DNA from: Bacteroidota bacterium
GTDB taxonomy: Bacteria > Bacteroidota > Bacteroidia > Bacteroidales > UBA932
Reading direction: 5' to 3'
Length of the DNA stretch: 6,047 nt
NCBI GenBank assembly: GCA_017860395.1
Contig: JAGDMC010000097.1
Coordinates: forward strand, 1-6,047
Shown: piece after piece, positions 1-5,525 of the stretch
Layout: each line of letters opens with the position of its first letter
How positions within the stretch are numbered: the stretch's first letter is position 1
Program-made: the position numbers and the translations under genes
The notes under the pieces: model-generated
The model's input: the letters and a program-made list of their open reading frames with translations, nothing else
What the model was told of the DNA's origin: nothing
Database searches by the model: none

Positions 1-738
1 CTTGGTGCCTGTATCGGGGAATGTCCGGTTGGAGCAATTGAACTCATCGAAAAAGAGGCTGAGCCTTATAACGAAATTGCAGTAATGGAAAGGATATCTC
101 CAAAAGGAGAAAAAGTTGTTCTTGCACACCTTATGCACCTCAAAAACCATGGAGAGAATGAGTGGTTTAACCAGGGTATTGAATGGTGCTCAAAGAATAA
201 TTTCAAAATTGATGTTCCCGGATTATCAGAAATAAAAAAGGAGCCTGAAGCAAAACAAGAGAAAATGGCATGTGGGTGTCCCGGTTCCATGGAGCGCGAT
301 TTCAGAGCAGATAAAAATATATCCGGTATGGCATCAGCTGAATTGGTTAGTGGGTCGTCCGAGTTAAGACAGTGGCCTGTTCAGTTGCACCTGCTAAACC
401 CTATGGCAGGATATTTTCAGAAAGCAGATGTACTTTTGGCTTCTGACTGTTCTGCATTTACACACGGCTCTTTCCACGCCACATTCCTTAAAAACAAAAT
501 CCTCGCTATCGCATGTCCCAAGCTGGACAGCAATACGCAGAGTTATTCTGATAAACTTACTTCTATGATTGACAACTCCCTTATCAACACTCTAACGGTA
601 CTCATAATGGAAGTTCCTTGTTGCGGAGGTCTTTTACAGCTGGCAAAAGCAGCCCGCGAAAAAGCATCAAGAAACATCCCGTTAAAAGTAATGGTGATGT
701 CTGTAAAAGGAGAGATAATAAAAGAAGAATGGGTTTAG
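1..738 (+). CDS. 4Fe-4S dicluster ferredoxin-domain protein (5' end missing)
   Basis: The reading frame is open from base 1 to the TAG at 736-738, giving 245 residues with no start in the window. The first residues read LGACIGECPVGAIE: C4 and C8 plus the following Pro fit the last two cysteines of a second bacterial-ferredoxin [4Fe-4S] site. The first cluster and the rest of the second should lie in roughly 45-50 residues upstream. The ATG at 85 is therefore internal, not the start. The C-terminal domain carries more cysteines: CGCPG at 91-95, a DC at 149-150, a CPK at 172-174 and CCGG at 207-210. This arrangement matches a family of about 280-residue ferredoxin-like proteins common in anaerobic Bacteroidota and Clostridia whose substrate is unknown to me. 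I infer a cytoplasmic electron-transfer or metal-binding role. The stop codon lies inside a hairpin shared with the convergent operon. Confidence 0.85.
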   Translation, partial: LGACIGECPVGAIELIEKEAEPYNEIAVMERISPKGEKVVLAHLMHLKNHGENEWFNQGIEWCSKNNFKIDVPGLSEIKKEPEAKQEKMACGCPGSMERDFRADKNISGMASAELVSGSSELRQWPVQLHLLNPMAGYFQKADVLLASDCSAFTHGSFHATFLKNKILAIACPKLDSNTQSYSDKLTSMIDNSLINTLTVLIMEVPCCGGLLQLAKAAREKASRNIPLKVMVMSVKGEIIKEEWV

Positions 739-754
739 AAATTAAACCCATTCT
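726..754. terminator. Possible bidirectional intrinsic terminator between convergent genes
   Basis: A perfect 12-bp inverted repeat: AGAATGGGTTTA at 726-737, loop GAAAT at 738-742, and TAAACCCATTCT at 743-754. On the minus strand it lies 11 bases past the DoxX stop and is followed at once by a U-rich tract (TCTTTTATTAT), so it fits an intrinsic terminator for the four-gene operon. On the plus strand it includes the stop codon of the ferredoxin gene. There the T-rich run (TTTTTTG then T5) starts only about 15 bases after the stem, behind a weak AATAAT/ATTATT stem at 756-770, so termination in that direction is less certain. Confidence 0.6.
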
Positions 755-765
755 CAATAATCTCA

Positions 766-1197
766 TTATTTTTTGTTTTTGAACAGTAGCCTGTCGAGTG
801 AATAGTTTCCCGGACCCAGCAGAAGCAGTACGGTAAAAATTCCAAGATATAAAAGGGCCATCTCTTTCACTCCAAGAGGATCGGCGCCATGCACTACAAA
901 AACAGCCACTCCCATTGTAAACATTAGAGGGAGAATTGCAAGTCTAGAAAGCAGGCCTAATATTAAAAAGATAGCGGCAACAAATTCGGAACCTATAGCA
1001 AGTATAAGTGACAATTGGACTCCAAGGCCTATTGGATCGGCAAACCCCTGAGAATATGCCTCAAAGTTCTGGATTTTAGCCCAGCCGTGAGTCATGATTA
1101 AAATTCCGGCAAACACTCTGAATAGTAAAAGAGCGATTGAATTTCCCTGCTCCTTTAAGGGAGCTCCCTGAATAAAAAATTTAAACATAATTGTCAT
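766..1197 (-). CDS. DoxX family membrane protein
   Basis: This 143-residue protein is the usual size for the DoxX family of small four-helix inner-membrane proteins. Hydrophobic segments lie at about residues 20-38, 59-82, 86-103 and 112-127. Family landmarks are visible: Arg27 in the first helix, HGWAK at 37-41, Glu71 in the second helix, and GPGNYSLD at 128-135 after the last helix. DoxX proteins are linked to thiosulfate:quinone oxidoreduction in archaea and, with partner proteins, to thiol/oxidative-stress resistance in mycobacteria; the reaction here cannot be read from sequence. It is the last gene of the minus-strand operon, starting 9 bases after the DUF302 stop, so co-transcription is very likely. 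A second ATG at 1188-1186 (Met4) is an equally possible start, and neither has a clear ribosome-binding site. A hairpin just downstream probably ends the transcript. Confidence 0.88.
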   Translation of the reverse strand: MTIMFKFFIQGAPLKEQGNSIALLLFRVFAGILIMTHGWAKIQNFEAYSQGFADPIGLGVQLSLILAIGSEFVAAIFLILGLLSRLAILPLMFTMGVAVFVVHGADPLGVKEMALLYLGIFTVLLLLGPGNYSLDRLLFKNKK

Positions 1198-1206
1198 TTT
1201 TTAAGG

Positions 1207-1602
1207 TTAATTTTTTATATATTGTTTGAGGATATTCTCTATATCACTAAACGCCATCGACATAACCTCTTCGACAACACCTCCTGTCTGAGCAGCAAGT
1301 ACACCCGAATTCATTCTGGAAATTTTTGTTTTCCCGTCCGAGGTTTCGTATACACTCAGCCTGCAGGGCATAAGGCTTGAATATATTCTTTCACTGTCAT
1401 TTCTGAGGATTTTAACAGAATAATCCGGCCGGCATACTTCCATTATTTTAACAGGCAGAACATCAAAATTATTCTTAATTAGCGTCCCCTGAAGATCGTG
1501 AATATGCGTTACCTTCCATCCTGCAGAAACAATGCTTTCGGACAGTTTTTCAACAGTCTCGTCAAAACTATACTTACTTTCGTTCTCTATAAACATTTCC
1601 AT
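1207..1602 (-). CDS. DUF302 domain-containing protein
   Basis: This 131-residue protein consists almost entirely of a DUF302 domain. The supporting signature is CRPDYS at 57-62 followed by the hallmark MPCRLSVYE at 78-86, giving the two expected cysteines C57 and C80. The N-terminal part (11-45) resembles the opening strand-helix of the domain, including the AGW...H stretch at 27-33. No signal peptide or membrane segment is visible, so it is probably cytoplasmic. The biochemical function of DUF302 is unknown to me; such genes often sit beside thioredoxin, DoxX or sulfur-metabolism genes, and this context repeats that pattern. It starts 13 bases after the MarR stop and ends 9 bases before the DoxX gene, so it is the third gene of the operon. 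Met3 (1596-1594) is an alternative start. An AU-only hairpin overlaps the start codon. Confidence 0.85.
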   Translation of the reverse strand: MEMFIENESKYSFDETVEKLSESIVSAGWKVTHIHDLQGTLIKNNFDVLPVKIMEVCRPDYSVKILRNDSERIYSSLMPCRLSVYETSDGKTKISRMNSGVLAAQTGGVVEEVMSMAFSDIENILKQYIKN

Positions 1603-1619
1603 AATAAGTCATTTATTAT
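1601..1619 (-). repeat. AT-only inverted repeat over a stop/start junction
   Basis: ATAATAA at 1601-1607 and TTATTAT at 1613-1619 form a 7-bp stem with a 5-base loop. On the minus-strand transcript the stem contains the TAA of the upstream MarR-type gene and the first two bases of the DUF302 start codon. It is all A-U and so weak. It might dampen translation initiation of the DUF302 gene, or be chance in AT-rich sequence. Confidence 0.25.
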
Positions 1620-1969
1620 TGTAAATCAATTATGCGGGAAAGAGGATATGATATTTCAAGGTCTCTCTCTTCAATATCACTCAGCATTTTCTTTCCCTCC
1701 TTTGTAAGGACAAAATACATTTGTCGTTTGTCTTTGTCTCCAAGTACTCTTTTAATATATCCTTTTTCCTCAACCGATCTGATGAGTTTAGATGTATTTG
1801 AGCATGTAAGATTAATCTGTTCTGCTATTTCTCCCGAAGATAGTCTTGATTCTTTAAGGCAGCAAAGTATCATACCTTCGTTAAGGCACATCGAAAAAAC
1901 CTTTTGAAATTTATTCTCATAATCTGCGATTGAACGGCAGACATCTCTTATAGCGCAGATTTTCTTCAT
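1616..1969 (-). CDS. MarR-type winged-helix transcriptional regulator (first of a paralogous pair)
   Basis: This 117-residue protein is shorter than typical MarR proteins (about 140-150). It has an N-terminal dimerisation helix (about 1-25), a helix-turn-helix (about 44-70, with SGEIAEQINLTCSNTSKLI as helix and recognition helix), and a wing at 74-92. The wing reads GDKDKRQMYFVLTKEG, the MarR family D-x-R...LT signature. The protein is cysteine-rich: C5, C11, C28, C36, C37 and C56. C5 and C36 are also present in the paralogue at 2583-2933, so thiol- or sulfur-responsive control is plausible but not shown. Its ATG lies one base past the stop of the thioredoxin gene, implying translational coupling and autoregulation through the operon promoter. 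The likely operator is the palindrome at 2508-2520. Family assignment is secure; ligand and targets are inference. Confidence 0.85.
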   Translation of the reverse strand: MKKICAIRDVCRSIADYENKFQKVFSMCLNEGMILCCLKESRLSSGEIAEQINLTCSNTSKLIRSVEEKGYIKRVLGDKDKRQMYFVLTKEGKKMLSDIEERDLEISYPLSRIIDLQ

Positions 1970-1970
1970 T

Positions 1971-2450
1971 TTACAATTTCTTTTTTAAAAGAGTATTTTC
2001 TATTATTTTCTTTAATTCCTCTTTGGGAAGTGCTCCCTGAATTACCTGCGGATTTGCGCCCATGGGGATAAACAACATTGTAGGAATACTGCTTATGCCA
2101 AAAGCGGCAGACAACTCCTCTTCCTTATCGGTATCAATTTTATAAATATAAATGTCACCCTTGTATTCGGCTGCCAGTTCTTCAAGAATTGGCGCAACTG
2201 TTTTGCACGGACCGCACCATGACGCATAGAAATCTACAATAGCCGGTTTGTCTCCCAGATATTTCCATTCAGACGGATTTTCTTCATAGTTGATAATTTT
2301 CTTAAGAAACTCAGCTTTAGTAAGATGAATGGTATAAACTTTACCCGCATCAGATGCTATTGCACTGCTGCTGTCTCCATTCTTCGTGTTTGCACCGCAA
2401 CCTGTTACAACTAATAACATAAGTAAAAACGGAACTATTTTTTTCATCAT
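1971..2450 (-). CDS. Thioredoxin-fold lipoprotein
   Basis: Read from the ATG at 2450-2448 this gives 159 residues. A short lipoprotein signal (KK at 3-4, hydrophobic 5-15) ends in a lipobox, V15-T16-G17-C18, so the mature protein should be lipid-anchored in the envelope. No acidic run follows Cys18, so I see no clear surface-export signal and expect a periplasmic-facing domain. The thioredoxin domain (about 40-155) has the active site WCGPC at 78-82 and the cis-proline in SIPT (P123). It should reduce, or exchange disulfides with, envelope proteins; its electron donor is not in the window. An in-frame TTG at 2456-2454 would extend the protein by two residues, but the ATGs at 2450 and 2447 are far better candidates. 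It is the first gene of the operon, 26 bases from a good promoter candidate, and its stop nearly touches the MarR start. Confidence 0.92.
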   Translation of the reverse strand: MMKKIVPFLLMLLVVTGCGANTKNGDSSSAIASDAGKVYTIHLTKAEFLKKIINYEENPSEWKYLGDKPAIVDFYASWCGPCKTVAPILEELAAEYKGDIYIYKIDTDKEEELSAAFGISSIPTMLFIPMGANPQVIQGALPKEELKKIIENTLLKKKL

Positions 2451-2476
2451 TATCAATATTCTTTAATTAGTTTCTG

Positions 2477-2507
2477 CAAATATAAATATTATTTCCACTA
2501 AAACAAA
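2477..2507 (-). promoter_or_regulatory. Bacteroidota-type promoter for the thioredoxin operon
   Basis: On the minus strand a -33 element TTTG (2507-2504) is followed after 19 bases by TATATTTG (2484-2477), an exact match to the TAnnTTTG -7 consensus described for Bacteroides. Transcription would begin around 2470, leaving a leader of about 20 bases before the ATG at 2450. The -33 element directly abuts the palindrome at 2508-2520, and an extra TGGAAA half-site (2497-2492) falls inside the spacer, a layout suited to repression. Confidence 0.65.
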
Positions 2508-2520
2508 TTTCCATTGGAAA
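2508..2520. promoter_or_regulatory. Candidate MarR operator palindrome
   Basis: TTTCCA-T-TGGAAA is a perfect 13-bp palindrome near the middle of the 132-bp region between the divergent operons. A further TTTCCA copy lies at 2492-2497. The palindrome touches the -33 box of the minus-strand promoter and lies just upstream of a plus-strand TAnnTTTG box. With a MarR-type gene on either side, regulator binding is the natural reading. The half-sites are closer together than in many known MarR operators, so the true site may include more bases. Confidence 0.45.
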
Positions 2521-2521
2521 A

Positions 2522-2529
2522 TATTTTTG
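2522..2529 (+). promoter_or_regulatory. Possible -7 element for the plus-strand operon
   Basis: TATTTTTG matches TAnnTTTG and lies 53 bases before the ATG at 2583. No TTTG is present at the expected distance upstream, so the -33 half is missing or degenerate. The stretch is very AT-rich, which raises the chance of a random match. If real, the palindrome at 2508-2520 would fall between its -33 and -7 positions. Confidence 0.35.
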
Positions 2530-2582
2530 GAGAATTAAGAAAAAATGCTTTTTTTTGTAAATAATTTATAATAGCAACAATC

Positions 2583-2933
2583 ATGGACGAAATATGTAAA
2601 ATCAAAGACCTGTACAGAGCGTTATACACTTTTGAAAAAGAGTTCCAGCAAAAATATGATATAACCATCAATGAGGCAATGTTACTATGTTCCATGAGCG
2701 ACGGAGTTGCAAGAAGTGCGAACGAAATCTGTGAATTCATAGGGCTTTCCAGTTCAAGAGGTTCAAGAGTGATAAACACTACAGAATCCAAAAAATTCAT
2801 ATTGCGCCATATGGGAGAAGAGGATAAAAGACAAATGATTTTTACCCTCACAGAAAGCGGAGAGAAAAAACTTTCTGAAATGCACAGCGAGTCCATTGCT
2901 ATTATGGCGAAGTTTAAAACTATTTTAACATAA
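2583..2933 (+). CDS. MarR-type winged-helix transcriptional regulator (second of a paralogous pair)
   Basis: This 116-residue protein aligns over nearly its whole length with the regulator at 1616-1969, with one single-residue gap. By eye about 40 of roughly 100 aligned positions are identical. It shares the N-terminal I-C-x-I-x-D motif (C5), the N-E-x-M-x-L-C segment (N30-C36), the helix-turn-helix (about 45-70) and the wing GEEDKRQMIFTLTESG (about 76-91). Cysteines are C5, C36 and C50; C5 and C36 are common to both proteins. It begins the plus-strand operon, 22 bases ahead of the CoA-disulfide reductase gene, so it probably controls that gene and itself. No Shine-Dalgarno sequence precedes the ATG. 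Ligand and DNA site are unknown; cross-regulation or heterodimer formation with the paralogue is possible but speculative. Confidence 0.85.
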   Translation: MDEICKIKDLYRALYTFEKEFQQKYDITINEAMLLCSMSDGVARSANEICEFIGLSSSRGSRVINTTESKKFILRHMGEEDKRQMIFTLTESGEKKLSEMHSESIAIMAKFKTILT

Positions 2934-2955
2934 TTTTTGATTACAATTATTTTTA

Positions 2956-4671
2956 ATGAAATATATAATAGTCGGGGGAGTTGCCGGAGGGGCAACCGTT
3001 GCTGCAAGGCTAAGGAGAGAAGACGAAAGCGCAGAAATCGTACTTTTTGAAAGAGGAGAGTTCATCTCTTATGCAAATTGCGGATTGCCATACTATATAG
3101 GCAATACAATAACATCCAGGAACCAGCTTTTTGTACAGACCGTTGAGGGCTTTACCAGCCGGTACGAAATAGATATCAGAGTAAATTCCGAAGTTGAATC
3201 AATTGATACAGTCTCAAAGAGTGTTAATGTGTTCAACCTGATAACCGGCAAAAAATACGCAGAAAAGTATGACAAGCTTATACTTTCCCCCGGTGCCGAA
3301 CCAATCAGACCGCCCATAGAAGGAATCAATCATCCTGACATTTTTACTCTCAGAAATGTACCTGATACAGACAAAATTAAAGAGATTATTACTCGTAAAA
3401 ATGTAAAAAAAGCGATAATCGTAGGCGGGGGATTCATTGGACTTGAAATGGCCGAAAACTTCCGTCATTTGGGTATCGATGTTGATCTCGTGGAAATGGC
3501 CAATCAGGTGATGGCAACGCTGGATTACTCAATGGCTTCGATAGTACATCTTGAACTCGCCGCTAAAGGTGTGAGGCTGCACCTCAATGACAGCGTGGTA
3601 TCATTTGGGGGAGACAGTTCAAGAGTTAATGTTACTCTAAAAAGCGGCAAAGAGCTTTCGGCAGAAATTGTCATTCTAAGTATCGGAGTCCGGCCGGAAA
3701 CAAGGCTTGCAAAAGAGGCCGGTCTTGAAATTGGAATTACCGGAGGGATAAAGGTGAACGAATATCTGCAGACATCCAACCCGGATATATATGCTCTCGG
3801 AGACGCAGTTGAAGTTGTCAATATTGTGACCCGCAAACCTGTACTGATTCCTCTTGCCGGCCCTGCAAACAAAATGGGAAGAATTGTTGCCGACAACATT
3901 GTATACGGCAATGTCCAAACTTACGAAGGGTCTATTGGGACAGGTATTGCAAAAGTTTTTGATTTGACGGTTGCATCCACCGGAACCAATGGTAAAATAC
4001 TCAAAAGGGAAGGTATTGAATATATATCATCTTTTACCCACTCAGCTTCACACGCCGGCTATTATCCCAATGCACTGCCCCTGTCTGTAAAGATTCTCTT
4101 TTCTCCTTCCGATGGAAGACTATTCGGAGCACAGGTTGTAGGATTTGAAGGTGTTGACAAGAGAATTGAGATGTTTGCCCAGACAATAAGAAATTCCGGA
4201 ACAATATACGATTTAATGGAAATTGAGCATGCATACGCCCCACCTTATTCATCGGCAAAGGACCCGGTAAACATGGCCGGTTTCGTGGCAGACAACATAA
4301 TAAAAGGAAGGGTTATGATTTTGCATTGGGAAGAGATTGAAAAGCTTGTTCCCGGAAATGATTTTCTGCTGGATGTAAGAACTAATGAGGAATACAAATT
4401 TGCACATATCCCGGGTGCCGTAAATATTCCTGTTGACGAGATAAGGCTGAGGCTTGACGAAGTTCCTGCGGGTAAAAGGATAGTTATATATTGTGCCGTA
4501 GGGCTAAGGGGATATATTGCCTCCAGAATCCTCTCCCAAAACGGGTATGATAATGTCTTCAACCTCTCCGGAGGATTCAAAACATATTCTGCCACCAAGT
4601 GCCTCCCGGTTGCAAATCAGATTTTTGGAATCAGAGTATCATCAGGAGATGTGAGTGATCTTGAAAAATAA
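2956..4671 (+). CDS. CoA-disulfide reductase / rhodanese fusion (FAD-NAD(P)H oxidoreductase)
   Basis: This is a 571-residue flavoprotein of the pyridine nucleotide-disulfide oxidoreductase family with a fused C-terminal rhodanese. The FAD site is GGVAGGATVAARLRR at 7-21, and the redox cysteine is C42 in SYANCGLPYYIG, the single-cysteine CoA-disulfide reductase signature. The NAD(P)H site is VGGGFIGLE at 156-164 and the second FAD motif is ALGDA at 280-284. The conserved tyrosine regions of this family appear as HAGYYPNA (366-373) and HAYAPPYSSAKDPVN (425-439). The rhodanese spans about 455-545, with DVR at 473-475, HIPGA at 484-488 and the active loop C513-A-V-G-L-R-G. Characterised relatives reduce CoA disulfide, CoA persulfide or polysulfide with NAD(P)H. 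About 26 residues follow the rhodanese, with one more cysteine (C549) and no TusA or DsrE domain. It is probably cytoplasmic and co-transcribed with the preceding regulator. The exact substrate is inference. Confidence 0.92.
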   Translation: MKYIIVGGVAGGATVAARLRREDESAEIVLFERGEFISYANCGLPYYIGNTITSRNQLFVQTVEGFTSRYEIDIRVNSEVESIDTVSKSVNVFNLITGKKYAEKYDKLILSPGAEPIRPPIEGINHPDIFTLRNVPDTDKIKEIITRKNVKKAIIVGGGFIGLEMAENFRHLGIDVDLVEMANQVMATLDYSMASIVHLELAAKGVRLHLNDSVVSFGGDSSRVNVTLKSGKELSAEIVILSIGVRPETRLAKEAGLEIGITGGIKVNEYLQTSNPDIYALGDAVEVVNIVTRKPVLIPLAGPANKMGRIVADNIVYGNVQTYEGSIGTGIAKVFDLTVASTGTNGKILKREGIEYISSFTHSASHAGYYPNALPLSVKILFSPSDGRLFGAQVVGFEGVDKRIEMFAQTIRNSGTIYDLMEIEHAYAPPYSSAKDPVNMAGFVADNIIKGRVMILHWEEIEKLVPGNDFLLDVRTNEEYKFAHIPGAVNIPVDEIRLRLDEVPAGKRIVIYCAVGLRGYIASRILSQNGYDNVFNLSGGFKTYSATKCLPVANQIFGIRVSSGDVSDLEK

Positions 4672-4682
4672 TTGAACCTATC

Positions 4683-5477
4683 ATGAAAAAGATATTTCTT
4701 TTTGCATTTGCAGTCTTAGTTATTCAACTTTTTCCTGTATCCGTGTTAAACGGGAAAGGCCGGAACAAAGAGGTTAAAGTCATAACATACAATATACATC
4801 ACGGCAACCCGCCGGCAGAAAAGGGCAAAATTGATCTTGATGCGATTGCAGAGGTTATCTCAAACAGCAAAGCCGATTTTGCACTCCTTCAGGAGGTTGA
4901 AAATGGGACAACCCGCTCTTTTGGAATGAATCAGGCAAAGGAACTCTCTCAAAAAAGCGGTCTCAGGTACTATCTGTTTTTTAAAGCTATAGATTTTGCA
5001 GGAGGAGATTATGGAATTGCAATACTCTCACGCTTTCCTGCCGATTCATCTAAAAGCATACGCCTTTTTGCACAGGAAGGTGGAGAGCAAAGGGTAATGG
5101 GATTGATTTATACTGCAATTCCCGGGTTTGGGAAAGTATGTGTTGCCACCACTCACTTCGATTTGCCAAACAAAATCCGGACTGTTCAGGTAACCCAGGC
5201 AGACAGTATACTAAAAGCAGAATCTTTACCGGTAATATTCGGAGGAGACTTGAATGCACAACCGGACAGTCCTGAGTTGAAAATACTTTTTGAAAACTAT
5301 CTTACATCCGGACCTCCTCATAGGTTTACTTTTCCAAATAAAAATCCCGACAGAACAATTGATTACCTCTTCACGGGCAAAAAAAGCGGATTTAAAATCA
5401 AAGATTACAGCGTAATTGAGAACATTGATTCTTCCGATCATTTACCTCTTACAATGACTTTATTGTATTCTTTTTGA
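4683..5477 (+). CDS. Secreted endonuclease/exonuclease/phosphatase family protein
   Basis: This 264-residue protein has an N-terminal signal peptide: KK at 2-3, hydrophobic core about 4-22, and no lipobox cysteine. The remainder is a complete EEP (exonuclease III / DNase I-like) domain. Visible active-site motifs are YNIHHG (36-41, with N37), LQEV (69-72, metal-binding E71), GIAILSR (111-117), THFD (157-160, H158), GGDLNAQPDS (187-196, D189 and N191), IDYLF (226-230, D227) and SDHLPL (251-256, D252 and catalytic H253). All expected catalytic residues are present, so a metal-dependent phosphodiesterase or phosphatase acting outside the cytoplasm is expected. The substrate could be a nucleic acid, phosphoinositide, sphingomyelin-like lipid or another phosphoester; sequence alone does not decide. 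It begins 11 bases after the CoA-disulfide reductase stop, so it probably shares that transcript, though a functional link is not evident. Confidence 0.88.
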   Translation: MKKIFLFAFAVLVIQLFPVSVLNGKGRNKEVKVITYNIHHGNPPAEKGKIDLDAIAEVISNSKADFALLQEVENGTTRSFGMNQAKELSQKSGLRYYLFFKAIDFAGGDYGIAILSRFPADSSKSIRLFAQEGGEQRVMGLIYTAIPGFGKVCVATTHFDLPNKIRTVQVTQADSILKAESLPVIFGGDLNAQPDSPELKILFENYLTSGPPHRFTFPNKNPDRTIDYLFTGKKSGFKIKDYSVIENIDSSDHLPLTMTLLYSF

Positions 5478-5506
5478 CAAAGCGGGCTTAATAATTGTTA
5501 AATTTG
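5473..5506 (+). promoter_or_regulatory. Possible promoter for the acyltransferase gene
   Basis: TAAATTTG at 5499-5506 matches TAnnTTTG and lies 19 bases before the acyltransferase ATG. A TTTG at 5473-5476, overlapping the stop of the upstream gene, could be the -33 element, but the 22-base spacer is a little longer than the usual 19-21. The 48-base gap is the largest within the plus-strand run, consistent with an internal promoter. Confidence 0.35.
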
Positions 5507-5525
5507 AATCTAAAATCATTTTCAA

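Noticed and set aside
85..738. ATG at 85 as the start of the first gene
   Set aside because: The frame stays open upstream to base 1 and there encodes conserved ferredoxin residues (C4, C8, P9), so the ATG is internal.
2451..2456. TTG start two codons upstream for the thioredoxin lipoprotein
   Set aside because: Two ATG codons follow at once and give a normal lipoprotein signal; the TTG adds only Met-Ile with no ribosome-binding support.
2540..2556. A6-TGC-T8 run that could fold as a hairpin with a T tract in the leader of the second MarR-type gene
   Set aside because: The stem is only A-T pairs and too weak for a terminator or attenuator; more likely simple AT-rich upstream sequence.
2567..2572. 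TATAAT resembling a sigma-70 -10 box
   Set aside because: It lies only 10 bases before the ATG at 2583, leaving almost no leader, has no -35 partner, and the phylum uses a different -7 consensus.
2498..3007. Minus-strand open frame of about 169 codons antisense to the second MarR-type gene
   Set aside because: It overlaps a well-supported regulator gene and the start of the reductase gene, crosses the promoter region, has no recognisable domain, and is a by-product of the plus-strand codon pattern.
3525..4598. Minus-strand open frames antisense to the reductase gene (3525-3911 and 4245-4598)
   Set aside because: The plus strand encodes a full set of conserved flavoprotein and rhodanese motifs here. 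The antisense translations show no family features.
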